This document shows positions 7,754 to 16,944 of a stretch of 43,624 bases of DNA, piece by piece. Numbering within the stretch: the first letter of the stretch is position 1; the number at the start of each line of letters is the position of its first letter. The stretch is taken from positions 1-43,624 of the forward strand of contig JAJPID010000051.1 in assembly GCA_021324945.1 (NCBI GenBank), read 5' to 3'. The notes beneath the pieces are model-generated. The model searched no databases and was not told the origin of the DNA. It saw only the letters and a program-made list of their open reading frames with translations. The position numbers and the translations under genes were made by a program. The DNA comes from Lysobacterales bacterium (GTDB lineage: Bacteria; Pseudomonadota; Gammaproteobacteria; Xanthomonadales; Rhodanobacteraceae).

Positions 7754-9129
7754 GGATAAACAGGCGCCGCATCCAGCGCAGCGGCGCAGACTTCCGCCAG
7801 TTCCAGCAGTCGCAGATCCGAGCCGGGCGAGGCGACGAATTGCATACCGATCGGCATGCCATCGGGCAATGAACCCATCGGGATGCAGACGGCGGGACAG
7901 CCGGAGAGCGATGCGAACGCGGTGAGGTCCGCTTGCGAATCGGGTACGTGCGATCCGAGAGGAAACGCGCCCTGCGGCGTTGTCGGCATCGCGAGCACAT
8001 CCACGCGCGCGAACACGCGCCGCGCCTTCAGCACGGCGAAGTCGATGGTACGGTCCGCGGCCACGTAATCGGCCGCCGATTGGCGCGCGGCAAAATCCAG
8101 CATCTTGTGGAACGCCGGCGAGGCCTGATCGACATCATCCGCGAAGGTGTTCAACATCTCCGCTTCCATCAGCAGCAGGCCGGCGCGGCGCATCTTCGGC
8201 CAGGGCCAGTCGGAAAAATCCAGCGCGACGCGCTCGCCCAGTTCGTGTTGCAGCTTGGCGAGCGCTGCTTCGAACACTTCGATCACCGCCGGCTCGACGC
8301 CCGCCGATGACAGATCGGGCAGCAAGCCGCATCGCAGTGCACCCGGCTCCCAATCCGGCGGGCTGAGCGCCACCCGGCGACGGCGCGAACGCGGATCGTC
8401 GGCGTCATAGCCGGCCAGCACGTGCAACAGCACGGCCAGATCGCCCACTTCGCGCGCAATCAAACCAACCGCATCCAGCCGCCGCGCAGCCGGCACCAGA
8501 CCGCGCGCGGAAATTTCGCCGTGCGTCGGCTTCAACGCGCACACGCCGCAATAGCTCGCGGGAATCCGGATCGACCCCAGCGTATCCGAACCGATCGCCG
8601 CAGTCGCCAGCCCTGCTGCGACCGCCGCTGCCGAGCCTCCGGACGATCCGCCCGCCGTGTATCCATGCCGGAATGGATTGTGCGTGGGTCCAAAATGCGG
8701 ATTGTCGGTGACCGCGCCGAGCGCGCCTTCGTCGAGATTGGTCTTGCCGATCAGCACCGCGCCCGCCGCGCGCAGCTTGGCGACCACATGTGAATCCTGC
8801 TGCGCGATGTTCGCCTTGCGCGAGACCATGCCGGCGGTTGTCGGATAGCCGGCGACATCGAAATTGTCCTTGACCGCTACGGCTACGCCATCCAGCCGGC
8901 CGATCGGACCTTCCCGTCTGCGATGCTCGGCGGCCTGCGCCTGCTCGCGCACCAGCGCCGGCCGCACGTCGAGGAACGCATGCAGTTGCGGATCGATGCG
9001 CGCGATCGCCTCCAGATGGATTTCGCAAAGCTGCCGCGGATCGATCTGTCCGGTGGCCAGCCAGTGCAGCGTGCGGCACAGGCCCGCGCCACGCACGCTT
9101 TTCGCCGGAATCGAAGCGGCCGCGTCCAT
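7735..9129 (-). CDS. Amidase signature family hydrolase
   Basis: The protein belongs to the amidase signature family (amidases, GatA, allophanate-hydrolase-like enzymes). The Ser-cisSer-Lys triad is visible as K87 in AVKDNF, S162 in GGSSGGS and S186 in GSDTLGSIRIPAS. At 464 residues it is of normal length for a stand-alone amidase. GGGGAG six bases before the ATG at 9129 supports the start. It is not next to gatB or gatC, and the closing region (SGCPAVCIPMG, GMQFVASPGSD) resembles broad amidases more than GatA. The substrate cannot be named. It stands alone between convergent and divergent neighbours. Confidence 0.9.
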   Translation of the reverse strand: MDAAASIPAKSVRGAGLCRTLHWLATGQIDPRQLCEIHLEAIARIDPQLHAFLDVRPALVREQAQAAEHRRREGPIGRLDGVAVAVKDNFDVAGYPTTAGMVSRKANIAQQDSHVVAKLRAAGAVLIGKTNLDEGALGAVTDNPHFGPTHNPFRHGYTAGGSSGGSAAAVAAGLATAAIGSDTLGSIRIPASYCGVCALKPTHGEISARGLVPAARRLDAVGLIAREVGDLAVLLHVLAGYDADDPRSRRRRVALSPPDWEPGALRCGLLPDLSSAGVEPAVIEVFEAALAKLQHELGERVALDFSDWPWPKMRRAGLLLMEAEMLNTFADDVDQASPAFHKMLDFAARQSAADYVAADRTIDFAVLKARRVFARVDVLAMPTTPQGAFPLGSHVPDSQADLTAFASLSGCPAVCIPMGSLPDGMPIGMQFVASPGSDLRLLELAEVCAAALDAAPVYPVSGEQ

Positions 9130-9230
9130 TGCTGCTCCCCGTGAATCCAGAGCCGATTATGGCGAAGGCATGCGGAAAACGCATGTTGCGTTGCCGGCCC
9201 GCGCGTTCCCCGCGACAATCCGAATATATG

Positions 9231-9302
9231 CCGTTCGCTCTGAGGTACCGAAGGGCGAACGGCACAACACATGAGTTCGCGGTTCGATACCTTCCCGCGA
9301 AC
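9231..9302. repeat. Pair of inverted REP-like units upstream of the ETF-QO gene
   Basis: Unit 1 has an 8-bp stem, CCGTTCGC (9231-9238) with GCGAACGG (9255-9262). Unit 2 has GTTCGCGG (9275-9282) with CCGCGAAC (9295-9302). Unit 2 reverse-complemented lines up with unit 1 through AGGTA(C/T)CGAA and GCGAAC, so they are inverted copies, a BIME-like pair. They lie in the 193-bp divergent region 9130-9322, with the second stem ending about 20 bp before the ETF-QO ATG. Confidence 0.65.
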
Positions 9303-9322
9303 GGTTTTGTCGGAGCACGCGG

Positions 9323-10924
9323 ATGACAGAACACGATGTCATGGAATACGACGTGGTCGTGGTCGGCGCTGGGCCGGCAGGCTTGAGCCTGGCGATCCGC
9401 CTGAAACAGCTCGACGCCAACGTGCGCGTGTGCGTGCTGGAAAAGGCGTCCACCATCGGTGGGCAAATTCTTTCCGGCGCGGTGATCGAACCCGCGCCGC
9501 TGGATGCGCTGCTGCCGCAATGGAGAAAAAATCCGCCGCCGATCTGCGTGCCGGCGAAGGAAGACGAGTTCTGGCTGCTGTCGAAAACCGGCGGTCGCAG
9601 ATTGCCGCTGCCACCTGGCATGAAGAACCACGGCAACTTCATCGTTTCGCTCGGCGCGATGTGCGCATGGCTGGCTCCGCAAGCCGAAGCGCTGGGTGTG
9701 GAAGTGTTTCCCGGTTTCGCCGCAGCGGAGGCCTTGTTCGACGAACACGGTGCGGTGATCGGCGTGCGCACCGGCGATATGGGCGTGGCCAAGGACGGTT
9801 CGCACAAGCCCGGTTACACGCCCGGCGTGGACATCCACGCGAAAGTCACCGTGCTGGCCGAAGGAGCACGCGGCAGTCTGACTAAGCAACTGATCAAGCG
9901 TTTCAATCTGGCGAAGGATTCCGATCCGCAAGGCTATTCGATCGGCATCAAGGAACTGTGGCAGGTGCCCGCGGGACGCGTATCGCCCGGCAAGATCGTG
10001 CACACGATCGGCTGGCCGGCCGACACCCGCATCTATGGCGGTAGTTTCTTATATCACCTCGATCAGGATCGCATCGCGCTGGGTTACGTCAGCGGGCTGG
10101 ATTACCGCGATCCGGAATACAAACCTTGGGAAGCGTTTCAGCAGTGGAAGAACCATCCGACGGTGAAGTCGCTGCTGGAAGGCGGACAAATCCTGTCCGC
10201 CGGTGCGCGCGCGATCGTTACCGGCGGATATCAATCTCTGCCAAAAGTGGAAATGCCGGGCGCGATCCTGATCGGCGACACCGCGGGCCTGCTCAACGTG
10301 CCCAAGATCAAGGGTACGCACCAGGCGATCCGCAGCGGTGTGCTCGCCGCGGAACATCTGGTCGCGAACGGTTACCAGGCGGAAGGTTTCGATGCAAAGC
10401 TGCGCGCCTCGCCCGTGATGGCGGAACTGAAGCGCGTGCGCAATATCAAACCCGGTTTCAAGAAGGGCCTGTGGTTCGGCCTCGCGAATGCCGCATGGGA
10501 AACCGTTACGGCCGGCTTGTCGCCGTGGACGCTGAAGAACAAGGCGGATTGGTGTTCGCTGGACAAGGTCGGCGCACACGAAGAGCCCAAACGCGATTAC
10601 GTGCAACGCGACTTGCCGCCGCGCGACCGGCTGGCCGGCGTGTATTTCGCCGCCACCACCCACGATGAAGACCAGCCCGTGCACCTGCACGTTCGCGACA
10701 CCGGCATCTGCATCGACCGCTGCGTGCGCGAGTACGACAACCCCTGCACGCGCTTCTGCCCTGCAGCGGTGTACGAGATTGTCGAAGATGCGCAAGGCAA
10801 GCGCTTGCAGATCAACGCGGCCAACTGCGTGCACTGCAAGACCTGCGACATCAAGGACCCCTACGAGATCATCGACTGGGTGCCGCCCGAAGGCGGCTCC
10901 GGTCCGAATTACCAAAATCTCTGA
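9323..10924 (+). CDS. Electron transfer flavoprotein-ubiquinone oxidoreductase
   Basis: ETF-QO takes electrons from reduced ETF (fed by acyl-CoA and other flavin dehydrogenases) and passes them to ubiquinone in the inner membrane. Residues ~10-28 form the FAD-binding motif VVVVGAGPAGLSLAIRL. The C terminus carries the 4Fe-4S cysteines: PCTRFCPA and NCVHCKTCDIKDP. At 533 residues it is of normal length. GGAG before the ATG at 9323 supports the start. etfB and etfA lie 2 kb downstream on the same strand, which fits the pathway, but two ATP-grasp genes lie in between. Confidence 0.96.
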   Translation: MTEHDVMEYDVVVVGAGPAGLSLAIRLKQLDANVRVCVLEKASTIGGQILSGAVIEPAPLDALLPQWRKNPPPICVPAKEDEFWLLSKTGGRRLPLPPGMKNHGNFIVSLGAMCAWLAPQAEALGVEVFPGFAAAEALFDEHGAVIGVRTGDMGVAKDGSHKPGYTPGVDIHAKVTVLAEGARGSLTKQLIKRFNLAKDSDPQGYSIGIKELWQVPAGRVSPGKIVHTIGWPADTRIYGGSFLYHLDQDRIALGYVSGLDYRDPEYKPWEAFQQWKNHPTVKSLLEGGQILSAGARAIVTGGYQSLPKVEMPGAILIGDTAGLLNVPKIKGTHQAIRSGVLAAEHLVANGYQAEGFDAKLRASPVMAELKRVRNIKPGFKKGLWFGLANAAWETVTAGLSPWTLKNKADWCSLDKVGAHEEPKRDYVQRDLPPRDRLAGVYFAATTHDEDQPVHLHVRDTGICIDRCVREYDNPCTRFCPAAVYEIVEDAQGKRLQINAANCVHCKTCDIKDPYEIIDWVPPEGGSGPNYQNL

Positions 10925-10947
10925 TTCGCGGTCGAGGGAAGCACCAC

Positions 10948-11970
10948 ATGAGCGCCAATGCCGCGGTGCTGCCATTGATGATGGGCCTTCCCGACGATCG
11001 CATGATCGGTGTCTCGCCCGCGCCGAACTCGCCCGGCGGTTTCGCTCTCAACTTCCTCGGCAACAGCCGCATCGGCACGCATCTCACGCCCGAGTTCAAG
11101 CAACGCTTGCTGCGCGTGTTCTTCGGGCCGGAGATTCCGATCACGCTGCCGCCGAAATTCGCAGACGCGCCGCTGATCAATGCGATCGGCGACCCCGACA
11201 TGGCAGCGGAGTCGCTGCGCATGCTGGATCGTTTCCTCGCGGAGCGTTCTCGCCCCTGCTTCAATCATCCGGCCGCCGTGCTCGGCGCATCGCGCGATGG
11301 CGTGGCGGCGAAACTCGCGGCGATCGACGGCCTGTGGATGCCGCGCACGATCCGCGAGCGCATCGATGAACCGGACGATCTGGCGCGCGCCGCGCGCCGG
11401 CACGATCTGCGATGGCCGCTGATCGTGCGCGTTGCCGGTAGCCATCGCGGAATGGCGACGGTGAAGGTGGACGCTCCCGAACAGATGAAGGCCGCGCTGC
11501 GCGGTCTGCGATGGGGCGGGCGCGATCTCTACCTCACCGAATACGTCGACTGCCGCGACGATGATGGCCGCTGGCGAAAGATGCGCGTGGTGATCGTCGG
11601 CAATGACATCTTCATCCGGCATCTGGTGATCGCCAACCGTTGGCTGGTGCACGCGGGCGATCGGGAGCTAGGTCACCTGGCCGAAGAGCAGGCCGCGCTG
11701 CGCGAATTCGATGCGAAGATGCTGCCGTCGATCGGCGGCCGCGTGCGCGCGATCGCCGATGCCTTGGACATGGATTATTTCGGCATCGACTGCAATCTGC
11801 GCCCGGACGGGCGATTGCTGATCTTCGAAGCCAATGTGCTGATGGACATCCTGCACAATTCGATGAGCGCGCCAAACTGCTGGGATGCCGCGATCGCGCG
11901 CATCCGCGACGCGTTAACCACGTTGCTGTTCGATCCAGCCCGATGGCGTCACCCGGAGGCTCCGGCATGA
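10948..11970 (+). CDS. ATP-grasp-like protein of unknown substrate
   Basis: I recognise an ATP-grasp type fold in the C-terminal half: WPLIVRVAGSHRGMATVKV (~157-174) has the look of the nucleotide-binding strand region, and FGIDCNLRPDGRLLIFEAN (~278-296) the metal-binding segment, with E294 and N296 as the probable E-x-N ligands. The N-terminal ~120 residues are not assignable. It is 340 residues long, starts 23 bp after ETF-QO and overlaps the next ATP-grasp gene by 4 nt (ATGA), so the two proteins are probably made together. Peptide-bond or amide ligation is the usual chemistry of the fold; the substrate is unknown. Confidence 0.75.
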   Translation: MSANAAVLPLMMGLPDDRMIGVSPAPNSPGGFALNFLGNSRIGTHLTPEFKQRLLRVFFGPEIPITLPPKFADAPLINAIGDPDMAAESLRMLDRFLAERSRPCFNHPAAVLGASRDGVAAKLAAIDGLWMPRTIRERIDEPDDLARAARRHDLRWPLIVRVAGSHRGMATVKVDAPEQMKAALRGLRWGGRDLYLTEYVDCRDDDGRWRKMRVVIVGNDIFIRHLVIANRWLVHAGDRELGHLAEEQAALREFDAKMLPSIGGRVRAIADALDMDYFGIDCNLRPDGRLLIFEANVLMDILHNSMSAPNCWDAAIARIRDALTTLLFDPARWRHPEAPA

Positions 11971-12863
11971 AGCCGCACATCGCACTCATCACCGCGCGCG
12001 CCGCGCGCGGTCTGGACGAAGACATGCCGCCGCTGGAGCGCGCGTTGCGCGAAGCCGGCGCGCAGGTGTCCATCGCCGATTGGGACGATGATGGGATCGA
12101 CTGGTCGGACTTCGATATTGCGTTGTTGCGTTCGACGTGGGATTACGCCGAGCGCGTGGCGGAATTTCTGGATCGGGCGCATCGCGTATCCGAGCGTACG
12201 CGGCTGTTGAATCCGCTAGCGGTGATCCGCTGGAACACCGACAAGCATTACCTCGCCGAGTTGTCGCGCGCGGGCGTGCCGGTGGTGCCGAGCGCTTTCG
12301 TCGAACCGAAAGACGACGCCGAAGCAGCGCTCGCGACTTTTTTCGATGTATATCCGGACGCCGGTGAATTCGTGGTCAAGCCGTGCGTCGGCGCCGGCTC
12401 GCGCGATGCGCAGCGGCACTGGCGCGAAGATCGCGAACATGCAATCACGCACGTGCGGCGTTTGCTCGATGCACGCCGCGGCGTGCTGCTGCAACCCTAT
12501 CTGCACAGCGTCGATGAACACGGCGAAACCGCGCTGCTGTTCTTCGATGGTGAATTCAGTCACGCAATCCGCAAGGGTCCGATGCTGAGAAGCGATACGA
12601 CGCTCACCGGCGGCTTGTTCGTGACCGAGGAGATCACGCCACGCGAGGCATCGCAACGGGAAATCGAAATCGCGAGGCAGGCGTTGACGGCGATGCCGTT
12701 TCCGCAGCCGTTGCTGTATGCGCGCGTGGATTTGATCCGTGATGCCGACGGTTCGCCGCGCCTGCTGGAGCTGGAACTGACCGAACCTTCGGTGTTTCTC
12801 GATCACGCGAAAGGCGCGGCCGAGCGTTTTGCCCGCGCAATCGTGCAACGCGCCTCGGCCTGA
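11967..12863 (+). CDS. ATP-grasp ligase, DcsG/RimK-like
   Basis: This is a second ATP-grasp protein (298 residues), unlike its upstream neighbour in sequence. It has RSTWDY (55-60), NTDKHYL (90-96) and EFVVKPCVGAGSRD (134-147, K138 probably contacting ATP), then YARVDLI (251-257) and LLELELTEPSVFL (266-278) with the acidic metal ligands. This pattern is that of the family holding the cycloserine enzyme DcsG and related ligases. The ATG at 11967 overlaps the previous TGA, with GGAGG a few bases before. The substrate is unknown; a peptide- or amide-forming role with its neighbour is likely. Confidence 0.82.
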   Translation: MKPHIALITARAARGLDEDMPPLERALREAGAQVSIADWDDDGIDWSDFDIALLRSTWDYAERVAEFLDRAHRVSERTRLLNPLAVIRWNTDKHYLAELSRAGVPVVPSAFVEPKDDAEAALATFFDVYPDAGEFVVKPCVGAGSRDAQRHWREDREHAITHVRRLLDARRGVLLQPYLHSVDEHGETALLFFDGEFSHAIRKGPMLRSDTTLTGGLFVTEEITPREASQREIEIARQALTAMPFPQPLLYARVDLIRDADGSPRLLELELTEPSVFLDHAKGAAERFARAIVQRASA

Positions 12864-12910
12864 GTGGCGCGAACGGTTAGAATGTCCGCTCGCCCTTGCG
12901 GAAAAACCCG

Positions 12911-13657
12911 ATGAAGATTCTGGTCGGCTACAAGCGCGTGGTGGACTACAACGTGCGCATTCAGGTCAAGCCGGATGGTTCCGGCGTGGTCACCGATGGC
13001 GTCAAGCTCTCCGCCAATCCGTTCGACGACATCGCGCTGGAAGAAGCGCTGCGCCTGCGAGAGAAAGGCAACGCAACGGAAGTGGTGATCGCCACGATCG
13101 CACCGGCCGATGCGCAAGCGCACCTGCGCAACGGGCTGGCGATGGGCGCCAATCGCGCGATCCACGTGGTGACGAACGATCCCGTACAGCCGCTGGCGGC
13201 TGCGCGCACGTTCCTGAAATTGATCGAGAAAGAACAGCCGAATCTGGTGATTCTCGGCAAGCAGGCGATCGACGACGACTGCAACCAGACCGGCCAGATG
13301 CTTGCCGCATTGTGGGATCGTCCGCAGGCGACGTTTGCCTCGAAGCTCGAGATCAATGGAAACACCGCGCGTGTGACGCGCGAAGTCGATGCAGGGTTGG
13401 AAATTATCGAAGTCGATCTGCCTGCCGTCGTCACCACCGATTTGCGCCTGAACGAGCCGCGCTTCATCAAGCTGCCGGACATCATGAAGGCCAAGAGCAA
13501 ACCGATCGAGACCATCGAATTGTCGTCGCTTGGCATCGAACATGGCGGCGAAATCAGGACGACGCATTACACCCCGCCGCCCAAGCGCTCGCGCGGCGTG
13601 ATGGTGAAGGACGTGGGCGAACTGGTTTCCGCGCTGAAGCAGAAAGGGTTGATTTAA
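12911..13657 (+). CDS. etfB: Electron transfer flavoprotein subunit beta
   Basis: EtfB binds AMP and pairs with EtfA to carry electrons from acyl-CoA dehydrogenases to ETF-QO. The start is the ATG at 12911 (MKILVGYKRVVDYNVRI), giving 248 residues, the normal length; a TTG five codons upstream is less likely. Key stretches are NPFDDIALEEALRL (~36-49), LGKQAIDDDCNQTGQMLAALW (~115-135) and the recognition loop region TTDLRLNEPRFIKLPDIMKA, with the leucine and flanking residues that dock on partner dehydrogenases. TAGAAT at 12878-12883 could be a -10 box. The stop overlaps the etfA start. Confidence 0.97.
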   Translation: MKILVGYKRVVDYNVRIQVKPDGSGVVTDGVKLSANPFDDIALEEALRLREKGNATEVVIATIAPADAQAHLRNGLAMGANRAIHVVTNDPVQPLAAARTFLKLIEKEQPNLVILGKQAIDDDCNQTGQMLAALWDRPQATFASKLEINGNTARVTREVDAGLEIIEVDLPAVVTTDLRLNEPRFIKLPDIMKAKSKPIETIELSSLGIEHGGEIRTTHYTPPPKRSRGVMVKDVGELVSALKQKGLI

Positions 13658-14604
13658 TGTCCAAAATCCTGATCGTCGCCGAACACCTGAACTGCCAGCT
13701 CAACGCTGCGACCGCGCGATGCGTCACCTGCGCGCGGGCATTGCAACCGGAGTCCATCGACGTGCTGGTGCTGTCGAATGCACCGGATGCCGTCGCTGCA
13801 CAAGCCGCGAAACTCGACGGCGTTTCAAAAGTACTGACCGCGGCGCGCGCAGAAAACGCGCATCCATTGGCGGCAGTGCTGGCGCCGCAGATCGCCGCGG
13901 TGGCGAAAAACGGCTACACGCACCTGTTGCTGCCTTCGACCACCTTCGGCAAGGACGTCGCGCCGCGTGCGGCGGCACTGCTGGGTGTCGGCCAAGTCAG
14001 CGACATCATGGCGGTGGACGGCGCGTACAAGTTCAAGCGGCCGGTGTATGCCGGCAACGCGATCGTCGATGTGGAAGTGCCGAATGACGCGATCGTGGTC
14101 GGCACCATTCGCACGGCCTCGTGGCCGATGGTGGGTGAATCCGGCGATGCCGCGCCGATCGAAGCGGTGCAGCTCGATGTCACCCTTCCCTCGCATACAC
14201 GCTTCGTCGAGCTGAAGCAGCAGGCCGGCGACCGCCCCGATCTGCAAAGCGCGCAGCGCGTGGTGTCCGGTGGCCGCGGCTTGGGCTCGAAGGAAAACTT
14301 CGAGATCATCTACAAACTGGCCGACAAGCTGCACGCCGCGGTCGGCGCCTCGCGCGCCGCGGTGGATGCAGGCTACGTCCCCAACGACCTGCAGGTCGGA
14401 CAGACCGGCAAGATCATCGCGCCGGAGTTGTACATGGCCATCGGCATCTCCGGCGCCATCCAGCACCTTACCGGCATCAAGGACGCCGGCACCATCGTCG
14501 CGATCAACAAGGACCCCGACGCGCCGATCTTCGAGATCGCCGACTACGGTCTCGTCGCCGATCTCTTCAAGATCGTGCCGGAATTAGAAGCGGCGATCGG
14601 TTAG
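13657..14604 (+). CDS. etfA: Electron transfer flavoprotein subunit alpha
   Basis: EtfA carries the FAD of the ETF dimer. The ATG at 13657 shares its A with the etfB TAA (TAATG), giving 315 residues, normal for the family; longer open frames upstream are shadows of etfB. The C-terminal FAD domain is clear: [56 protein letters not shown] and [20 protein letters not shown]. It ends 14 bp before the convergent metalloprotease gene; no terminator-like hairpin is visible in that gap. Confidence 0.97.
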   Translation: MSKILIVAEHLNCQLNAATARCVTCARALQPESIDVLVLSNAPDAVAAQAAKLDGVSKVLTAARAENAHPLAAVLAPQIAAVAKNGYTHLLLPSTTFGKDVAPRAAALLGVGQVSDIMAVDGAYKFKRPVYAGNAIVDVEVPNDAIVVGTIRTASWPMVGESGDAAPIEAVQLDVTLPSHTRFVELKQQAGDRPDLQSAQRVVSGGRGLGSKENFEIIYKLADKLHAAVGASRAAVDAGYVPNDLQVGQTGKIIAPELYMAIGISGAIQHLTGIKDAGTIVAINKDPDAPIFEIADYGLVADLFKIVPELEAAIG

Positions 14605-14618
14605 CGGTTACTACACCG

Positions 14619-16829
14619 TTACGGAAGAACGTTCCAGCCGGTAGCGTAAGAGCGCACGGTAACGCCGTAATAATCATAGGGGTCGTAGTGCAGCCACATG
14701 CTCAGTACGTTGTTGCGCGTCCACAATATGTCCGCGTAACCATCGCCGTCGAAGTCGCCTACCCCTGCAAACGTATAACCCGGGCCGGTATTGAAGATCT
14801 TGTAACCAATCACTTTCTGACCGCTCATCAGCCAGTACTGCACGTTTCCGCTGGATGGTTGATACCAGAAGATATCGCTGTCGCCATCGCCGTTGACATC
14901 GCCAATGCCAGCCGCCGTCCAGCTTGAACCAGCGCTGACATTGACTGGGTATTGCGTGAAATTGGTGCCGTTGCCGATCCAGACGTAAACATGTCCGGAG
15001 CCGTCACGCCAGGCGATGTCGGCCATTCCATCGCCGTTGAAGTCTCCGGCCCCGATGGCGGTGAACCCGGGCGTTACATTGGTCTCATGCTGTCGAATCA
15101 ACTGCGCCCCGCTCATGATCCAGTAAACGAACTGATGCAGACCGGGGTGATACCAGAGGATGTCGTCCTGACCGTCTCCGTCCACATCGCGGCAACCTAC
15201 CAATTGCCAGCCCCCCGGATAGGAAGAAATGGCCGTGCTGGTAAATCCCCCCGACCCGTTGTTGAGCCAGACGTACAAAGTGCCATTGCCGTTCCACAGG
15301 ATGTCGGTCATGCCGTTGCCGTCCAGGTCGCCCGTGCCAACCGGAACATAGCCGCTGCCCGCACTGAAACCGTTGTAACTGACAAATCGCGAACCGTTCA
15401 TCAACCAGTACACCAGTCCGTTGGTGCTGGGATTGAAGAACAGGATGTCGGATTTGCCGTCTCCATTGATATCGTTGTGCACCCCGTGCGCAGGCGGCAC
15501 TTCGGTCGGCTCGAATTGCGCGATCAATGAAGACGTGTTGTTCATGCTGTGCGCGTTATCGGCGGAGTTCGATGAACTGTCGGCGACTCCGCAGGGCGTG
15601 TTCTGGCAGATGGAGATGTTGGGGTTGGAAAAAACATTCAGTGGCGTATCGGTATCGGTGCCATACGCCATGATGGTCGAGAAACCGTAGGTGCCGTTGC
15701 CCACATAACCGTAGGAATAAGGATAGGCGCCCGGACCATTCGCATTGGCCCGGTCGTGCGCATCGCCCATGTTGTGGCCCAATTCGTGCGCGAATGTCGA
15801 GTCTAGGCAGTAATAACCATCGTCGCTGCCGTCGCTGACCACGGAATATCCGAAGACGTAATCCTGAGACGGCACGATCTGTTGCTCGCCGCCGCCGATC
15901 AGCCAGCCCAGCCCGCAGCCGCCTTGGCTTGCGTTGACGAAGCTTCGGATCAGTACCACCAGGTCGGCGCCGTATTGGGTACGCGCCGGTGCCACCGGTT
16001 GCAGTCCCGCCGGAATCGGCACGCTGTTGCCGTTGCCGTCGTTGCCGGTGAGGTTATCCAAGGCTGTAGTGTTGGAATTGTCGTCGGTGTAGTTGACCTG
16101 CATCGTGTGCACCAAGCGGATGCTCTGATGCACTTGGCTATCCGAATAGGCCTGATTGGTGAGGTCGACTAGGTTGTCTATGCGCGTCAACGCCGCGGGA
16201 ACGGTACCATATTCGGTCACGAACCCCGGAGTGTAGGCGACCATCACATCGATCGTCGCACCACTCGACGCGCCATCTTGCGCGCTGGCGCCTGCTGTGG
16301 CCGAACGGGATTGCGCGGCGGTTTTGAGCCGCAGCGGAACCGGATCGTCCGGTTGCGCGTATAGCATCTTGACGCGTGGCAAGTGCGCCAATGCCGCGGC
16401 ATTCGTGCGCAGCAGAAAGGTCTGTCCCTGCGCAGTCAGCAAACGAAGCGGATAGCCGCTCGACTGAGGAATGCGGCCGAACACCGCGTCCGGGCCGAAG
16501 GTGATCACCGCCGATTGCGAGCCATGCGCTGTCTGCACGGTGCCGACGAAAGTCCAGTCGCCGTTATCGTGCAAGATGTGTCTCTTGTATTGCGCGTACA
16601 CGCGGCCGCCGGCACCGTCGGGAATCCACATGCCGCCCTTGAAGATCGCGGCGAACGCCTGGTCTTCATTGATCTTCACCGGAATCAACTGCTGCGCGCC
16701 TTGCGCCAGGGTCTGCGAGCGCGCGTTGGACAAGCCGAACAGCACGGGCGCGGAAGCCGACGTGGTACCGAATGCAGGCAGCGAAACAGCCACCAGGAAC
16801 AGCAACGCGATGAACGAACGTGCGGACAT
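14619..16829 (-). CDS. Secreted metzincin metalloprotease with C-terminal FG-GAP (VCBS-type) repeats
   Basis: The ATG at 16829 is chosen because it opens a clean signal peptide (MSARSFIALLFLVAVSLPAF, cleavage near AFG or ASA), leaving a 736-residue protein. Residues ~190-440 are a reprolysin-like peptidase: HELGHNMGDAHD gives zinc ligands H348, H352 and H358, and IMAYG (M387) is the Met-turn. Residues ~450-736 hold about six repeats with D-x-(N/D)-G-(D/N)-G-x-x-D-I-x-W, a calcium-loop FG-GAP propeller likely used for binding. It is probably exported and, in this lineage, secreted by type II. It stands alone, convergent to etfA and divergent from the glycan cluster. Confidence 0.92.
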   Translation of the reverse strand: MSARSFIALLFLVAVSLPAFGTTSASAPVLFGLSNARSQTLAQGAQQLIPVKINEDQAFAAIFKGGMWIPDGAGGRVYAQYKRHILHDNGDWTFVGTVQTAHGSQSAVITFGPDAVFGRIPQSSGYPLRLLTAQGQTFLLRTNAAALAHLPRVKMLYAQPDDPVPLRLKTAAQSRSATAGASAQDGASSGATIDVMVAYTPGFVTEYGTVPAALTRIDNLVDLTNQAYSDSQVHQSIRLVHTMQVNYTDDNSNTTALDNLTGNDGNGNSVPIPAGLQPVAPARTQYGADLVVLIRSFVNASQGGCGLGWLIGGGEQQIVPSQDYVFGYSVVSDGSDDGYYCLDSTFAHELGHNMGDAHDRANANGPGAYPYSYGYVGNGTYGFSTIMAYGTDTDTPLNVFSNPNISICQNTPCGVADSSSNSADNAHSMNNTSSLIAQFEPTEVPPAHGVHNDINGDGKSDILFFNPSTNGLVYWLMNGSRFVSYNGFSAGSGYVPVGTGDLDGNGMTDILWNGNGTLYVWLNNGSGGFTSTAISSYPGGWQLVGCRDVDGDGQDDILWYHPGLHQFVYWIMSGAQLIRQHETNVTPGFTAIGAGDFNGDGMADIAWRDGSGHVYVWIGNGTNFTQYPVNVSAGSSWTAAGIGDVNGDGDSDIFWYQPSSGNVQYWLMSGQKVIGYKIFNTGPGYTFAGVGDFDGDGYADILWTRNNVLSMWLHYDPYDYYGVTVRSYATGWNVLP

Positions 16830-16912
16830 ACGAGATACTGTTGCTGCGGCGGAGCGATCTTTATAGCACCACGCCAGCACGTGTGGCTGAATGGCGCGCG
16901 GTCCACATCCGC

Positions 16913-16918
16913 TACAAT
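16913..16918 (+). promoter_or_regulatory. Possible -10 box for the GT2 operon
   Basis: TACAAT at 16913-16918 matches the -10 consensus at five of six positions and lies 26 bp before the ATG at 16945. No good -35 hexamer is seen 16-18 bp upstream. On the opposite strand TATAAA (16865-16860) could serve the divergent protease gene. Both are weak visual calls. Confidence 0.3.
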
Positions 16919-16944
16919 TCATCCACCTTCAGCGAACCTTGCCG

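Noticed and set aside
7735-9129. GatA subunit of the aspartyl/glutamyl-tRNA amidotransferase
   Set aside because: The triad is the same, but gatB and gatC are absent nearby and the C-terminal half fits general amidases better.
14605-14618. Bidirectional terminator between etfA and the metalloprotease gene
   Set aside because: Only 14 bp, with no stem of useful length and no T-tract.
14640-15470. DNA tandem repeat in the protease gene
   Set aside because: The repetition is at protein level (FG-GAP D-x-N-G-D-G-x-x-D); the DNA copies are diverged and need no separate repeat call.
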